Shown one piece after another: positions 42,950-54,363 of a DNA stretch of 64,000 nucleotides. The translations under genes and the position numbers were made by a program. The stretch is from Pseudisothecium myosuroides. Its lineage: Eukaryota > Streptophyta > Bryopsida > Hypnales > Lembophyllaceae. Numbering within the stretch: position 1 is the first letter of the stretch; the number at the start of each line of letters is the position of its first letter. The notes beneath the pieces were generated by a model. That model was not told the DNA's origin. It worked only from the letters and a program-made list of their open reading frames with translations, and searched no databases. The stretch lies in assembly GCA_951799445.1 (NCBI GenBank), contig OX637287.1, forward strand, positions 40,515,724-40,579,723, in the 5' to 3' direction.

Positions 42950-45900
42950 ATGGCGGTAAAGAAGATCAAAGTCTACGCGCTTAGTCACGAGGGTGCACTA
43001 CCAAAGTGCATAGGGACCATGAAGGTTGATGATGGAGAGTCCCTTTCTGACTTACGAATGCAGCTTGAAGAGAAGAAGGTTTTGAAGTTTAAGTTTCAAT
43101 ATTGGGATCCGAAGGAATTGTGTAGAGTGGCGGTCACTCTTGAAGCCCTCAATGACATTGGCGACAGCGTTTTCATGCTCCTTGTCTTGGAAGAAGAGTA
43201 TGAAGATTCGGCCAGCAAAAGACAACACTTTGGAGGAGAATAAGACTTTATTGATAGCCGCCAGAGTGACGCATCCCAGATGCCAGAAGTGACCACCACC
43301 GATACTAGCGAATTTACAGAAGTCCCTGCTCTCCCACCTTCTTCTTCCAGGGTTAGTGGTTCCAGCAAAGAATGTTTCTTGCAGTCCCAGACCATATCAA
43401 CAGAGCTCATATCCATGTATAGGGAGGGAGGACAAAAGCTCCGCAAAGCGTTAAAGGAGGTTTCACTAGAGGATCACGAGTGGTGCTTAAAGTCCTATGA
43501 CCAACTTGACAAATCCATCGTAATTGTCATCTGCCTGGAGTGCAGGAAAGATTTTGGAGGGACCGAGGGGCTACATTTGAAAGACAGAGTTTCCAATTTG
43601 TTTTCAAATTTTAGAAAGAGCCATATTATGAGTAACCAGCATATTAAAAACTGGTGCTTGAAGAAGGGTCTGGACTGGTGCAACCACTCACAGTCAATAG
43701 CAAAAGGGAAAAAAACGGTGATTATCACCACGGAAGATCACAGGCGGCTGGTGTTGGAAGGGGTTGAGATTTTGAATGCTATGAATGAGAGTTTGGACCC
43801 GGAGCGACCAACTTTCCAAGTAATTGGTGGAGATCTAAACACTGCTGAATTGAAGAATTTCTGGTGGAAAACCAAGTGCGTCACTTGCAACGACATCTAC
43901 AGCCTCTGTCCACCAAAAAAAAACCTTGAAGCAAACTTAAGGAACCATGTTAGAGGGACCAGACATGCAGAGAAGGTGATTGAGAGTGTTGCATTGGATA
44001 GGGCTCCAGTTTTTTCTGGCAAGCAGGGGAGGCTCGGGAAATCTGTCGGAGACAGCTCTCAACTTGGGCAAAAGTAGTTGCATGCTTTTTTTGGCCACGC
44101 TGGAAACAACCCTAAGTAATTTCTTTCCCAATGCTTTGACTACTCAAAATGCAAGACGTTCATGTGCTGGGGTTTTAGGGGGTCACTTGTAGTATACGGC
44201 GGAAAATCTTTTGAGATTGAAGGTCTTTTTTTTGACATTAAGCCTAGCCAAAATTGGTACGCAGAACCTTGGTTGCAAGAAATTCTTATTCATAATGGTC
44301 AATGTTCAAAAATCAATGGAACTTTTAGGCATCGTAATTGTCACCGTGTCTCAATGACTAATGAATCCTGGTCTGCTTTTACTTGCACTATGTGTGCTAG
44401 TATCCCTTTGGAAATTGACTTTAGATTAAGGGTTATTAGGGAAGACAAATCTATTGAAAAATGAGGTACAAGAACTATAGATAATGGAAGAAGAATTGGG
44501 TACCTGTCCTTGCCTGAATTGACTGCGCACAGCAGGTCCGTGTCCAAAAAATTTAGAAATGAGCACTTGTACCATTGGTCTGCAAAACTAAGGATTGCTC
44601 AATTCGTCAATTGAAAGTGAAGCGATCCACGCTAAAAGAGTCTGCAGCTACTGCGTCCAAGGAACATAACCTCTACAAATTTTGTAGAGACATCTTGAGT
44701 GCTCACTGGTCTGGTGCGTTGGTGGTAGACCAGCACTTTGAGATTTCATGCGCGATGTAGCTGCTAATTTGAATTGCAGGAAGGAGGGGTTTAGGTTCTC
44801 TGAGAATTCGAAGGCTCTTGCTCAAGCTATGAAGGTGTATGGAGGTAGGAAGATGTGTGATTTGTTTTCGTTGAATTATGTTGGCCCTAGTTATAGTACT
44901 ATTAAGAGGGATAATAAAAAAGGAATACAATACGTGCCGGGGGAGCATGGTGAGATCTTTGCAACTGTGGCGGACATTTACAAGGATGCAAAGCCTGCCC
45001 ACAGGATCATTGGACCTGTTCCTGTCATACTAGCTGAAGATGAGACAAAAGTTAGGTCTAGAGTGTCGTATGAGCAACATTTTGACACTCTTGCAGGGTT
45101 ATGCGGTCCAAAGGAAAACCATAGCTGCATATCAAATTATAAACTTGTCGTGGGCACGGGGGAGGGGGGTTACAATAAACTTTTACAATGCTTCCGGTCT
45201 GACAAAGTGGGAGGTTTTGCTAGGGTTGTGATGGTGAGCCCACTTCATGACAAGTTGCCAAGATTAGTCTTGTATGTTTCTTGTACATGTAATTCCTTTG
45301 ATTCGCAATGGGTTAAACATCAGTGGACCAAAATCAAAAATTTGTGGGACAAACATTGCAAGTCTGAACTCTGAAGTTGGGCCTGTAATAGGTCATGCTA
45401 GTGACGGAGACTCACATAGGCGGCAACTCATGCTGGCCGACTACAAATCCACAGATGGGCAGCAAATGAAGTTGGAGTGGCCCGGTTGGATCTTCACAGG
45501 TAAGGTTGAAACCGATGGTCATGTCACAGGGTTGCATACACAATGGTAAGAAACTAATTAATCCTATTGACTCCCCTGTGAGGATGCCACAGTTGGGATC
45601 TGATGTGGTTACATTAACTCATTTGGGCTTGGTTTATAATAAGTTCAGCTGTGACCAGCATGGTTTGAAGTTGGAAGACACAAATAGAAAGGACCAGCAA
45701 AATTGGGTGTCGGCACAAAGGATTTGCCAAAAGTGGACAAGGGACTGTTTGGCACAATTGCGGGCATCAAAGGAGGTCCACCAAGAGCTCACATTGGGCA
45801 CGGAATGCTATTTGGAGGTTTGCTCTAATTACATAGATATATTTCTTTCCCCTAGGCTGAATTTGAGGTCTAGGATAGTTTTAGCTTCCAAAGTGTCTTT

Positions 45901-47405
45901 TTTCTTCCGTATTTGGAAACTTTGGTTCTAGTTTGGGAATCATTCAGTTGGGAGTAATTCCAAGAAATTAACACCTGCCATTAACTTTGTATCACAACAA
46001 TGCTTTATAGACGTCCAAATGTCTTGTCATTTTGTGGTTTTGTTAATTTGTCACTTCCGAGACATGTATTCTAACTTGGCAGTTCCACTCCATTTGATTG
46101 GTTCAGATTTGTGTAAGATTTTTTTCTCAAAAATTGGAGGAATGGAGGGTCACAAGAGAGCATATGACTTCCACCAGCTTTGTAATACTACCAACACCTT
46201 AAATCGACTAACTGCTACTGAATACAAGGACAGAGGGCTGAAATTTGGGAGAGTGCACAACAAAATGAAAAATGTGTGGGTTGATCTGCATCCCTTACCG
46301 AGGATGAAGTCCCTTGTGATTTATCATATTACAGCTAGATCCTCACAGAGGATGACGTCACTTGCACTCTGAAAGAGGGTTTAAAAGAAGCCCAATCTAT
46401 GCTTAGGATATTGAACATGGCACCCAATGTCCAATGTGCTAACAAAGTGTGGTTTGTAACACCGTGGCTAGTTGAAAAAGTGGACCCCCAGCATTCTGCA
46501 TATGTCCCTTCAAAATCACCTATTAGGGTAGAAGACGGTGATACTGAGGTCCTCCGCTCTAATCTTGAAGCAAATGCCACAGATGAGGCCACCATGGACA
46601 GTAATTTGAATCCATTGGTTGAAGGAGAAGAAGACATTGTCAATGATGGCTCCTCGAATTTGAGAGCTGTAGAAGCCGAGACCCAAGACGCAGTAACACA
46701 CATGCTGAATTTGGAAGAGCCTCAAGTGACGAATGGCCTCCCCATAGACAAGGTAATCCTCTTTGTTCAATATTCTGGTCATAATATCTATAAGTCCACG
46801 CTTGTGTCACAACTTAATGCAAACCCTTTCTTGCCCAAAGATAGATTAACTAGAGTAAAAAATTCAATCTATTTTAACAACTTTGGTGATTACATCAATG
46901 CTTCTATTTGCACGGAGACTATGCTGTTGGGTCTAGGTTGGATTGTGGAGTCTATTTTCTGCAGCGAAGTACAACGAGTATATCCTCTTCAGTGAAAGCT
47001 GCAGTTCGGAGGACTAGGGGGAGACCATCCAACAGATTGCAACCAACGTGTGTCCTCAACGGAGTTGACCATGGTACATGGTGCATTGGTCGTGTCCAGA
47101 AAATGAGGCGCAAGGTAGGTACTAGGTGGGGAAACTGCCGACAGCCAATTGATCTCCAAAATCGAGATGTAAGCAAAGGTAAACAACCAGGTACAACCGG
47201 ATCGTCTTGTATGGTGTACTTGAATTATTTTAGGAGAGTCCCCGGGCAATTGAAATTCAAATATGATCATGCTGATTCTATATGGGTTGACATTGATAGT
47301 ATCATTTGCACAGTGACTATGTCGTTTGATTCAGAGAGGGATGTGTTCCAACTTGACCCGGTAGATGGAAATTTATTGAATGAGTTTGTAGAGAAATCTA
47401 ATTAG
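42950..47405 (+). pseudogene. Decayed transposase-like gene, about 1,480 codons, P/THAP9-like layout
   Basis: One protein is spread over three frames. Parts: N-terminal ubiquitin/PB1-like segment (VKKIKVYALSHEGALPKCIG, 42950-43240); Cys/His zinc-finger-like segments (CLECRKDF...H....H and CVTCND...H....H, 43280-44074); CWGFRG...NGTFRHRNCHR...C..C block (44162-44460). The putative catalytic half follows: PVPVILAEDETKVRSRVSYE (Asp codon 45039), FARVVMVSPLHDKLPRLVL, VGPVIGHASDGDSHRRQLML (Asp 45403), YIDIFLSPRLNLRSRIVLAS, and GSDLCKIFFSKIGGMEG (about 46107). Then a low-complexity region, AT-hook-like RRTRGRPSNR, and a C-terminal domain to TAG 47403-47405. Stops at 43241, 44075, about 44119, 44462 and 45929, with shifts near 44600, 44750, 45370, 45510, 46340 and 46950. 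The motif order (acidic 'DE', later 'DG..RR', late 'D..FF...GG') recalls P-element/THAP9 RNase H transposases; this is inference. I recall similar proteins in plants and invertebrates but cannot verify. Confidence 0.7.
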
Positions 47406-48767
47406 CACGCAACCAAATCTGTTTTGGCTTAATTATTTTGCTTGATCTGCTCCATTTGTATGAATTTCAGTTTGCAAATGTCATGTTCATCAAAAAATCT
47501 ATCCGGTACATATATTTAGATCTGCAGATTGAATGCAGGACGCCCTGGAATTAGAGGGACGTGTTCTCCACACTGCCTCAAGCTGTTGAGGTTGCACATT
47601 ACATTTGTGAAATCATACGATTTTGGTGTCGTCTCTTATAGTGTGTAAACCCGTGGTAATAGGACTTTGACTTGTGGTTTGGTGTATTTTATTTTGAAAA
47701 TTGCCCCTGAATTAACTGGTCTGATTTATGTGTATTTGTTAGAGATTTAGAGTTGTAAATTTCTTTTGGAAAAGAGGGTATGCCTAAAACCGTGCTTGGG
47801 TTCCTGTAAGCATAGCATTAATTAAGAGTTGACCCTGCGTAAAACATGCGTTTTACAGTACTACATGTCACTGCATCCGCCGGATTTTGTTGCCACCGTG
47901 GAAGATTTTTTTTAATAATCTCCCTTGAATTGAAGAAGTGATATGCATGACCTGAATTGGTGAAGTGAGTGAAGCTGCTGTGAATTATCAAGTGGGAAAT
48001 GAAATTGATATCAGGTATAAAACTTCCAATATTTTCTAAAATATTTTGTACTTGTTTTGTCATTGATGTAGTATTTGATTGCTGAAATTTGATGTTTGTG
48101 ACCCTAAACCCAAACTGCAGGTTTGAAGAATCTGGAGAGCACATTTAAGGGGGTATGTGTTTCTTTTCCTTCAACCTCATTTACTGCTAGTTTTTCTAGT
48201 TTCGTTGCAGCTTGTTCACTGTCTGAACCAGCTCGCTTGGTTTCTCAAATCAGCCCTAGTCGTGCCGTGTTGTTGAGGTCCTCTTCTTCCGTGGTGCTTC
48301 TGTGTTCTAGTGCACCTCTGTGTAGAATGTCGTTGTGATCCCCGCTGGTAGGCATTGTGGTAGGAGGTTGGGTTTTTTGGTGTCATCGTTGTTCCTACAA
48401 TGGCCGTTGCTTGCGGGGGAGCATGCCAGTTGATTTCTTTGTTTTTCACGAACATTTGGGCTTGCTTGCGGTACATTTGGAGCTCTGTATTTAGGTTGGT
48501 CGTCTTGTTAGCATTTTATCTGTCTTTGCCCAGCTTGATCTTCCCAGGGGTGGTTGAAGGCCAACAGCGCACTGTCTTGCCGCTGCTGAGTTCTGCTGCT
48601 CTGTGTTGTTGCTAGATTTTCGCATTTCTGCATTCCCGGATTTGTGTCGCACTTGTTTGATCAGTGGTTTTGTCAACTAGTTTCATTCCTCCGTCTTGCC
48701 TTTCACCATTGATAGTGTATCTGCAAATTTCTTTGCCTGACTAACCCTAGCGCCAGCTGACCTGCCT
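47406..48767. other. Spacer between the two coding regions of the giant element
   Basis: Probable 3' UTR of the transposase-like gene, then 5' parts of the second gene. CTGCAG|GTTTGAAGAATC...AAGGGG|GTATGT (about 48121-48151) looks like a small exon (LKNLESTFKG), followed by a long pyrimidine-rich intron. Confidence 0.35.
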
Positions 48768-49115
48768 GTGTGTGATCAGAGCCTTGAGTATCCTTTGCGA
48801 GATGTGGTCCTCCCTTTTCTTGTACCACAAGTTCATTTCCATGATTCCTGGAAATGGGATAAGCCCCAAGATCCAAATCCGGTGACTATTGCCACAATTG
48901 ATAGCATTCAAGGGATTGCCAGTAGTTGGAAGGATTTTGTGGAGGGAACAGCTGAATGGGGTGCTATTACCTTGGCGCGCCACAACTTTGAGTTGTTGCT
49001 GCCTCCCGTGTGGGGCTCGGAAGAAGAGTTTGTTTTCTTGCGCTTTGAGGAGTATCGGAGTCTCTTCACAAAGAACTGGATTCTTCGCCAACCACTTGCT
49101 GATGATTGTTGGCGC
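48768..49115 (+). pseudogene. Second coding region of the giant element, first part (unrecognised cargo)
   Basis: Open frame with coding character: DVVLPFLVPQVHFHDSWKWD, TIATIDSIQGIASSWKDFVE, WGAITLARHNFELLLPP, EEFVFLRFEEYRSLFTKNWI, RQPLADDCWR. The start may be ATG 48768, or an exon start after TGTGATCAG at about 48778. Directly after the CGC codon (49113-49115) the sequence changes character and stops. A frame with matching character resumes at 53200. No known family is recognised; it is not a standard transposase or helicase. Confidence 0.5.
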
Positions 49116-50350
49116 ATGTGAGCTCCCAATTCGTCACTTGGGACTCATAGTCTTCTTTTTTTCCTAAATTGTGCAATTTAAGTCGTAATTATATACAAAA
49201 AGCCCTAAAAAGAGTGTAAAACCAGAATGGGCATACTAATATGCCCTTTGGTCCTAAGTAGCCTTTTCTCCTTAGAATAGCCCTAAAACCCACTTGTAAA
49301 TAGGTTAGAACCACAGAAGTAGTGAGAACTAGAAGGTTTGAAGGTTCTTACCCAAAATAGCCTAAAACCCCTGTGCATGTGACCCGGCTTGGCTAAATGG
49401 GTCTGAGGGAAGTCTAGGTAGATTCTTAGATAGATTCCCCAAGAGAGGTTTCAGTTTCCCCATCCCATCGACGAATAGTAGAAACCCCAATCGTTAGCTT
49501 GCAGGTGTCACTTTCTCAAGACAGGCCAGTGGAGGAATCTATGGTCACCGGACTGTGATCTTGGATTGGAACCGTACCGGAAAGTCAAAAGTGAAATCCA
49601 TTCGTCAAGATTCCCCTGTATGCGGAAGATTCCCTGACTGCCGGTAAACCAACGGAGGTATCTTTTTGCCCTCCGTATCAAGACATGCAAGCTCAAGATG
49701 TGAACTTGCAAATCTCTTGAGAGACTCCATGAGAGGTTCCCCAAGAAGTTTCGGAATTTTCTGGATTGAAGAAATACCCCTTCCGGACGGTCAACCGCCT
49801 AAAATCAGGATGGGAAATTCACGATAATTACCCAGGTGGCGGTAAAATCTCACTAAAAATTAAGTTAGCTTCTTTTATGCTAATAACGCGCCCCGACAAG
49901 TTTCATGGTGTTTCGATAGCGGGAGACGGCCGAATCACCAACATTCCTTCGAATTATCCACGTGGATGGATTTACGTGGAGTTGACCGGCGTCTCGGGAG
50001 CACACGAAGTCGGAACGAAGTCAACGAAGGGTCTTTTCTTACTCCCTAAGACCTCCCAGACCACCTTGGCTAGTCACCTTTGTCAAAAAAGGTAACCTCC
50101 AAAAAGTAGATTTTTACCTCTTTTACTAACTCCAGTTGGCGATAGTTTACGGTGGGATTTTGGTGTTGGAATAGGGGGTAGGAAGACCTCGGGACTAAAA
50201 ATGGCCTTCTGAAGCCAGTGGCGCAATCGGTTTTCAATTTGGACCAGCGTAAACCCCAAAATAGGTGAAAATCCTAAAAGATAAGGATGAAAATCCAAGT
50301 TGATAGGGTTACCTAGGTTAAAAGGGGGGAGGTGAGGGCCTTGGGAAACC

Positions 50351-50358
50351 TATAAAAG
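50351..50358 (+). promoter_or_regulatory. Candidate TATA box
   Basis: TATAAAAG in the context GGAAACCTATAAAAGGGCCC, followed by a CT-rich leader; looks like a pol II core promoter inside the nested insertion, as in many LTRs. Confidence 0.4.
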
Positions 50359-51134
50359 GGCCCTCATTTCTCTCCAAAGCCACCCCCCATGCTTGTTTTG
50401 GGGTCCATTGGCTCCAAGTAATGTTGGATATTTTGGCATTCTAGCCAAAAACCCTAGCGGTGTTTTAGGGCCTTTGTTGCCCCGTTGTTGTTATTATTTC
50501 AAGCTTTCAAGTTCCCTCTTAGTTGCCATTGGAAAGAGAGACGTATGCAATTCTTGAGATCACCATTGGTATTTGGTTATATTGATCTATTTGGTGTATT
50601 AACCCTAGAGCCCCCCCCTTCGTACCTTGGCGATGCCGCTTAGGGGGACCTCTAGTATCTTCGAGTGAGTCACGTAGTGCTAATGTAGAGACTTATGTCC
50701 TAGTTTACCCTTGTCTTGTCACCCAACAGCGAAGCTTTGAACTTGATTCTGTTATTTAGTTCCAAACAGTGTGTTAAAAACCCCGCGACGGCGGAGCCCT
50801 GGCTTCAAGAACCTTTTTAGAAGTCCCAAACTTTGGTGTTAAAACCCAGGATACGACGGAGCTCTGAGCCTCCTCAGTTGTCATGCCCAAAGTTTAGTTT
50901 CCAAAAGAATGTGGAAACTAACCGAAGTTTAGTGTCCAAAAATTAGACAAATAGTTCTTTCCCTTCTAGTTACCCCCATGCAGTTAGTTATAGAGAAAAA
51001 AAAAAGAACGTTATCAATAGACTGGTAGGGATTCCCCCTAACGGAAGAAACCCTTGCTTCTTTTTTTTTTGTTGTTGTTTCGCCTACGTTTGTTTTTATT
51101 ATTAAGCAGCCCAACCACCCACGGCAGCCCAAGG

Positions 51135-51290
51135 CCCTAGTATTCCAAGCAGCCCAGAGCCCCCAGTATTCCCAAGTAGCCTGAGACCCCAGTATTCCCA
51201 AGCAGCCTGATACCCCAGTATTCCCAAGCAGCCTGAGACCCCAGTATTCCCAAGCAGCCCGAGGCCCAGTATTCCCAAGCAGCCTGGCAG
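51135..51290 (+). repeat. 26-bp minisatellite, about six units
   Basis: CAGTATTCCCAAG recurs at 51164, 51190, 51216, 51242 and 51267 (period 26, last 25), preceded by a diverged unit. The full unit is roughly CCCAGTATTCCCAAGCAGCC-TGAGAC. It is followed by a GC-rich tract (about 51285-51410). Repetitive Trp/Leu/Gly open frames on the minus strand are translation artefacts. Confidence 0.9.
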
Positions 51291-52432
51291 CCCGGCAAGC
51301 CCGGCCAACCTAGCGCCGCCACGTGGCGGCCTGCCACGGGCCCGCCCCCGGAGGCTCCCCGCTCCGCCCACTCCAGGCCCTGCTCCGCCCCACTCCAAGC
51401 CGCAAGCTCACTTTTTTTTGGATTTTTTCTCTCATCATTTGTAAACACCAACAAGTTAGGAAGAGGTAGATTAGGCTAAAATAAAAAGACAAAGGAATCG
51501 AGGGGTTGGGATAGAAATTAGAGGGAAGAATAGACAAGGCAAAAAAGGGTAAAAAACCTTGTAGGAGGAATCTAATCAAGTAGGGGAAAGCTAGAAAAAA
51601 GGGGGAGAAGAATAGAGGAGGAAGAAGTAACAGTTAGGGTGATGGAACTCCATTAATTAGAAGAAAGAGGGCCCTCACCTATCCACAAGCTCACACACAC
51701 TCAATCACACCTCTCCAAAACACTTGCACGCCTCAAAAGCACCAAACAAAGCTTGAGAAAAACAACCAAGAAGAAGGCTTTAGTAGGGAGACGATGAATA
51801 GGGAATAGATTAACAAAAATCCTACAAGGCATTGTGAGCCATCGATTGCTCTTTGCGTAAGGGGAAAAGAACCAAATGCGTCATTCGCATTATTGGAGGT
51901 AGTTGGTAGACATTAAGGGCATGTAAGAGAATAGTGTAGAAGGAAAAAGATAGAGGGAAAAGGAAAAGAGAATAGCGAAACATACAAAGTTGGAATTTAT
52001 AATACAAGTGATCACTTCCTCAAACAAAAAGGGCAAGTCACCAAGATGGCATCCGGGGGAAACCTAAGTGACTTGATTCGCGATCTCCAAGACGAGGTGG
52101 GTCCCTAAACTCCCTCCTTGAATTCAAAATTTCCAAAGAACTAGCACTTGCTAGAAAGGCCGAGAGCTAGGGTAGGCAAGAAGCAAAGTCAGGTTGAAAT
52201 TGAATTTAGAATATTATAGTAGAGGGCTAGAGGTTTCCAAAAACCTAAAACACGTAAAAATCCGAATTAAAACAAAGAAGTTATAAGGGATGAAGTTAGG
52301 GAGTCATGTTGGATGAAACGTAGCAAAATTCATCCAAGAGGAACAAGAAATAGGGTTTTGGAGAGAGGAGGTTATTAGGAACCCCCACGTGGAATTAAAA
52401 GTTAGTTTTGAAATTAGGGCTAGCCATAATTA

Positions 52433-52945
52433 ACGGATGAAGTTTGAAGGACCGATTAGTGGTCAAACTTCATCCATGAATAACTTTTGATAGGAAACCC
52501 CAAATCTAGTGTGGTTAGTCAAAATAGAAAGCTAAAATCAAGATCTCCTCGGAACAAGTCTTAAGTTCTAAGACTAGTACATTAGTAACCACACTTAAGA
52601 TCCTTAAGTAAGATTAGAAGGCGGATTAGGGACTTTTAAGATTAAGTTAGGTTAAGTATAGATTTAGAACATCTTAAAACAAGTTTAGGGTAACCCAAAA
52701 CTAAACCCAGCTTAAGGAAATACCTAAACCCCAAGTAGTTAAGAAGGGATGAAGTCCGGAACAAGTAATGGATGAACCCTAGAAGATTTCATCCATTTGA
52801 GTCAAGACTTGGTAATTAGGTTAACCTTAGGGGTTCAGGCTCATAGCCCAAATCCTAAGTCAAATTGAAATCTGGAGTCCATAGAAAAGCATGGATGAAG
52901 TTTGAGGAACCGAGTAGCGGTCAAACTTCATCCGTCCATAACTTT
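52433..52945. repeat. Two copies of a GGATGAAGTTTGA hairpin
   Basis: At about 52434-52480 and 52893-52942: GGATGAAGTTTGA, about 20 nt including ACCGA.TAG.GGTC, then TCAAACTTCATCC, with AATAACTTT-like sequence following. Both form 12-13 bp stems. Other lone GATGAA/TTCATCC words lie between and before them (52299, 52330, 52749, 52783). Confidence 0.7.
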
Positions 52946-53199
52946 CTCTAGGAGAGTCCAAATCAAACAAGCTTTATATTTTTAGAAATGGCATGAGGTA
53001 TTCTTTCATTTAGAATAGATAAGTTTAGACCAAGATTAACTCTTCTCCCAAACCACCAAGCCCTCTTAGGCTTTGATTCAAACTTAGCAATTATAGCAAT
53101 TCCAATTAGGGTTTTGTTTTGTTCTCTTCATTATCCGAATTAGCAAGTCTTAGGAGCATAGAAAAGATCCATTGCTTGGAAGGCACAATGTATTGGCGC

Positions 53200-53460
53200 T
53201 AGACACCCATAGATCGAGTCAGAACGGTTATTTACCGAGAGCTTGGTTGTGCTCGCTTCTTTACCAAGGGTGGGTAAACAAGCGCTTACAGCGGACTGCG
53301 CCATTCGAAGACCTGTCTGCAGCAGACATGGAGGCATTGCGTTGTGGCTTGGAGGAGGAAAAGGTGGACTGGTTGGAGACGCCCGAGAGTGGATGGTTGG
53401 AGCCTTCCCTAACTTTGTGGATTACCCCCACAGCTCGTGGTGGTGCTTGGTGAAGCACTT
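53200..53460 (+). pseudogene. Second coding region of the giant element, continuation
   Basis: In the frame of the 49115 end, after one TAG, it reads TPIDRVRTVIYRELGCARFF then TKGG. It then moves to another frame with NKRLQRTAPFEDLSAADMEA, LRCGLEEEKVDWLETPESGW. The switch near 53270 suggests a frameshift. It ends near 53453. The flow from ...ADDCWR into ...TPIDRV without the 4.1-kb insert is the reason for joining it with 48768-49115. Confidence 0.45.
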
Positions 53461-54355
53461 CCCTATTTTTTCCTTCGGGTGCAATTCATTTTGGTACCTT
53501 TAGCGGCTAGTTTCACTGAGGCTTTGTCATTACCAGCTTTTTTTATTTTACAGGCCTTAGAATTCATCTGGAAATAGCAGTTTCTTAGGTGTTGCACATA
53601 ATATGCAGTTTTTGAGTATAGAGAATGTTCCCTATACTTGACATTGTAAACGTATACCTTTATCTTGGGCAAGGACTTGTTTGGACTGTGTATATTTACA
53701 CAAATGCTATGTTGAATTCTCTGTATTTGCCTTTCTCAGGTTTTAGTGCAGTCACGGCACTTGGCTGGAATGTTTGGAGATTCTATGTTTTCTTGCACTT
53801 TATCTTGCGTTGCAAAGGTTGTTTTCATTGCTCCGGCCTTCCCATGTTTGCAAACTTAGGCTGTCATTGCACAAATGTTGTTCTCACGTTGGTTGAATGT
53901 TTTAATTTCATGGTTTTGTTTTGGCAGTCTTTGCAATAGTGTTTGTATGTTTTCATTGCAAGAACTTGTAGGTTTCCATTACAAGTGATTTTTCTGGTTT
54001 TGTTTTGGTGGCCTTCCAATACTCACTTGCTCGTATCACTTCTAGTGTCTTAAGTCAATTTGCATGATAGAGAATGAACTCTAAACTTACTTAAACACTT
54101 TTCTAATGCTTTGCATTTTGTTCAGTATTTGGTAGTTCTACAATGTTGGAAAAATAGAGTGCCAACAAATAGTCTCTAAATCCACTTACAAAAAAAAATA
54201 GGGTACTAAAAAATACCCCCCCGTAGCTTTTTTTCTACAATTAGGGAACAAAAAAATACCTATAAGGACATAAATACCCCCCAATAAATACCCCCCCATA
54301 AATATCCCATTTTTGCACGTGGTTACAAAATATTTAGGGGTGTGATCCCCCTAAG
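53461..54355. other. Right flank of the giant element, with C-rich subterminal repeats
   Basis: No gene. Between about 54190 and 54355 are several TA(T/C)CCCCCC-type words (AATACCCCCCC, AAATACCCCCC, AAATACCCCCCC, AAATATCCC) and ATATTTAGGGGTGTGATCCCCCTAAG at the end. Repeated subterminal motifs are common transposase-binding arrays. Confidence 0.5.
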
Positions 54356-54363
54356 TCTAGAAA

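Larger units (their letters stand above)
49116..53192 (+). mobile_element. Probable nested 4.1-kb insertion in the cargo gene
   Basis: TTGGCGC occurs at 49109-49115 and again at 53193-53199, with coding-like sequence on the outer sides only. The inside has retroelement-like traits: a TATAAAAG box (50351) followed by a C-rich leader, a GC-rich minisatellite, and a short ATG frame MASGGNLSDLIRDLQDE (about 52054) before a donor-like GAG|GTGGGT. The outer ends are not clean TG...CA, and I see no second LTR, so the class is undetermined (large non-autonomous LTR element, solo-LTR composite or other). Confidence 0.45.
41209..54355 (+). mobile_element. Giant 13.1-kb DNA transposon with transposase-like pseudogene and cargo
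   Basis: Defined by the interruption of element A copy 2. Target duplication: TTTAGAAA (41201-41208) and TCTAGAAA (54356-54363), one mismatch; other A copies read TCTAGAAA-like there. Ends CTCGGGGGGGAGAC and (reverse complement) CTTAGGGGGATCAC share CTYRGGGGG. The right subterminal region has repeated GGGGGGTATTTA motifs and AAATATTTTGTAACCACGTG; the latter recurs at the left end of the 1-kb element at 62542. Contents in order: leader with TTTAGGG motifs, decayed transposase-like gene, second coding region, nested 4.1-kb insertion, rest of the second coding region, about 0.9 kb right flank. An 8-bp duplication fits P or hAT-type elements. Interpretation as one element is strong; superfamily is open. 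Confidence 0.8.

Noticed and set aside
51102..51454. Minus-strand frames with repeated WEYWG/LLGNTG sequence
   Set aside because: They are translations of the 26-bp minisatellite and the adjoining GC-rich tract; the repetition is at DNA level and stops would appear with any frame change.
49117..53187. A standard LTR retrotransposon with TG...CA ends
   Set aside because: TGTGAGC and GGCACA could be LTR ends, but the extra bases between them and the TTGGCGC repeats do not agree on both sides. No second LTR is visible.
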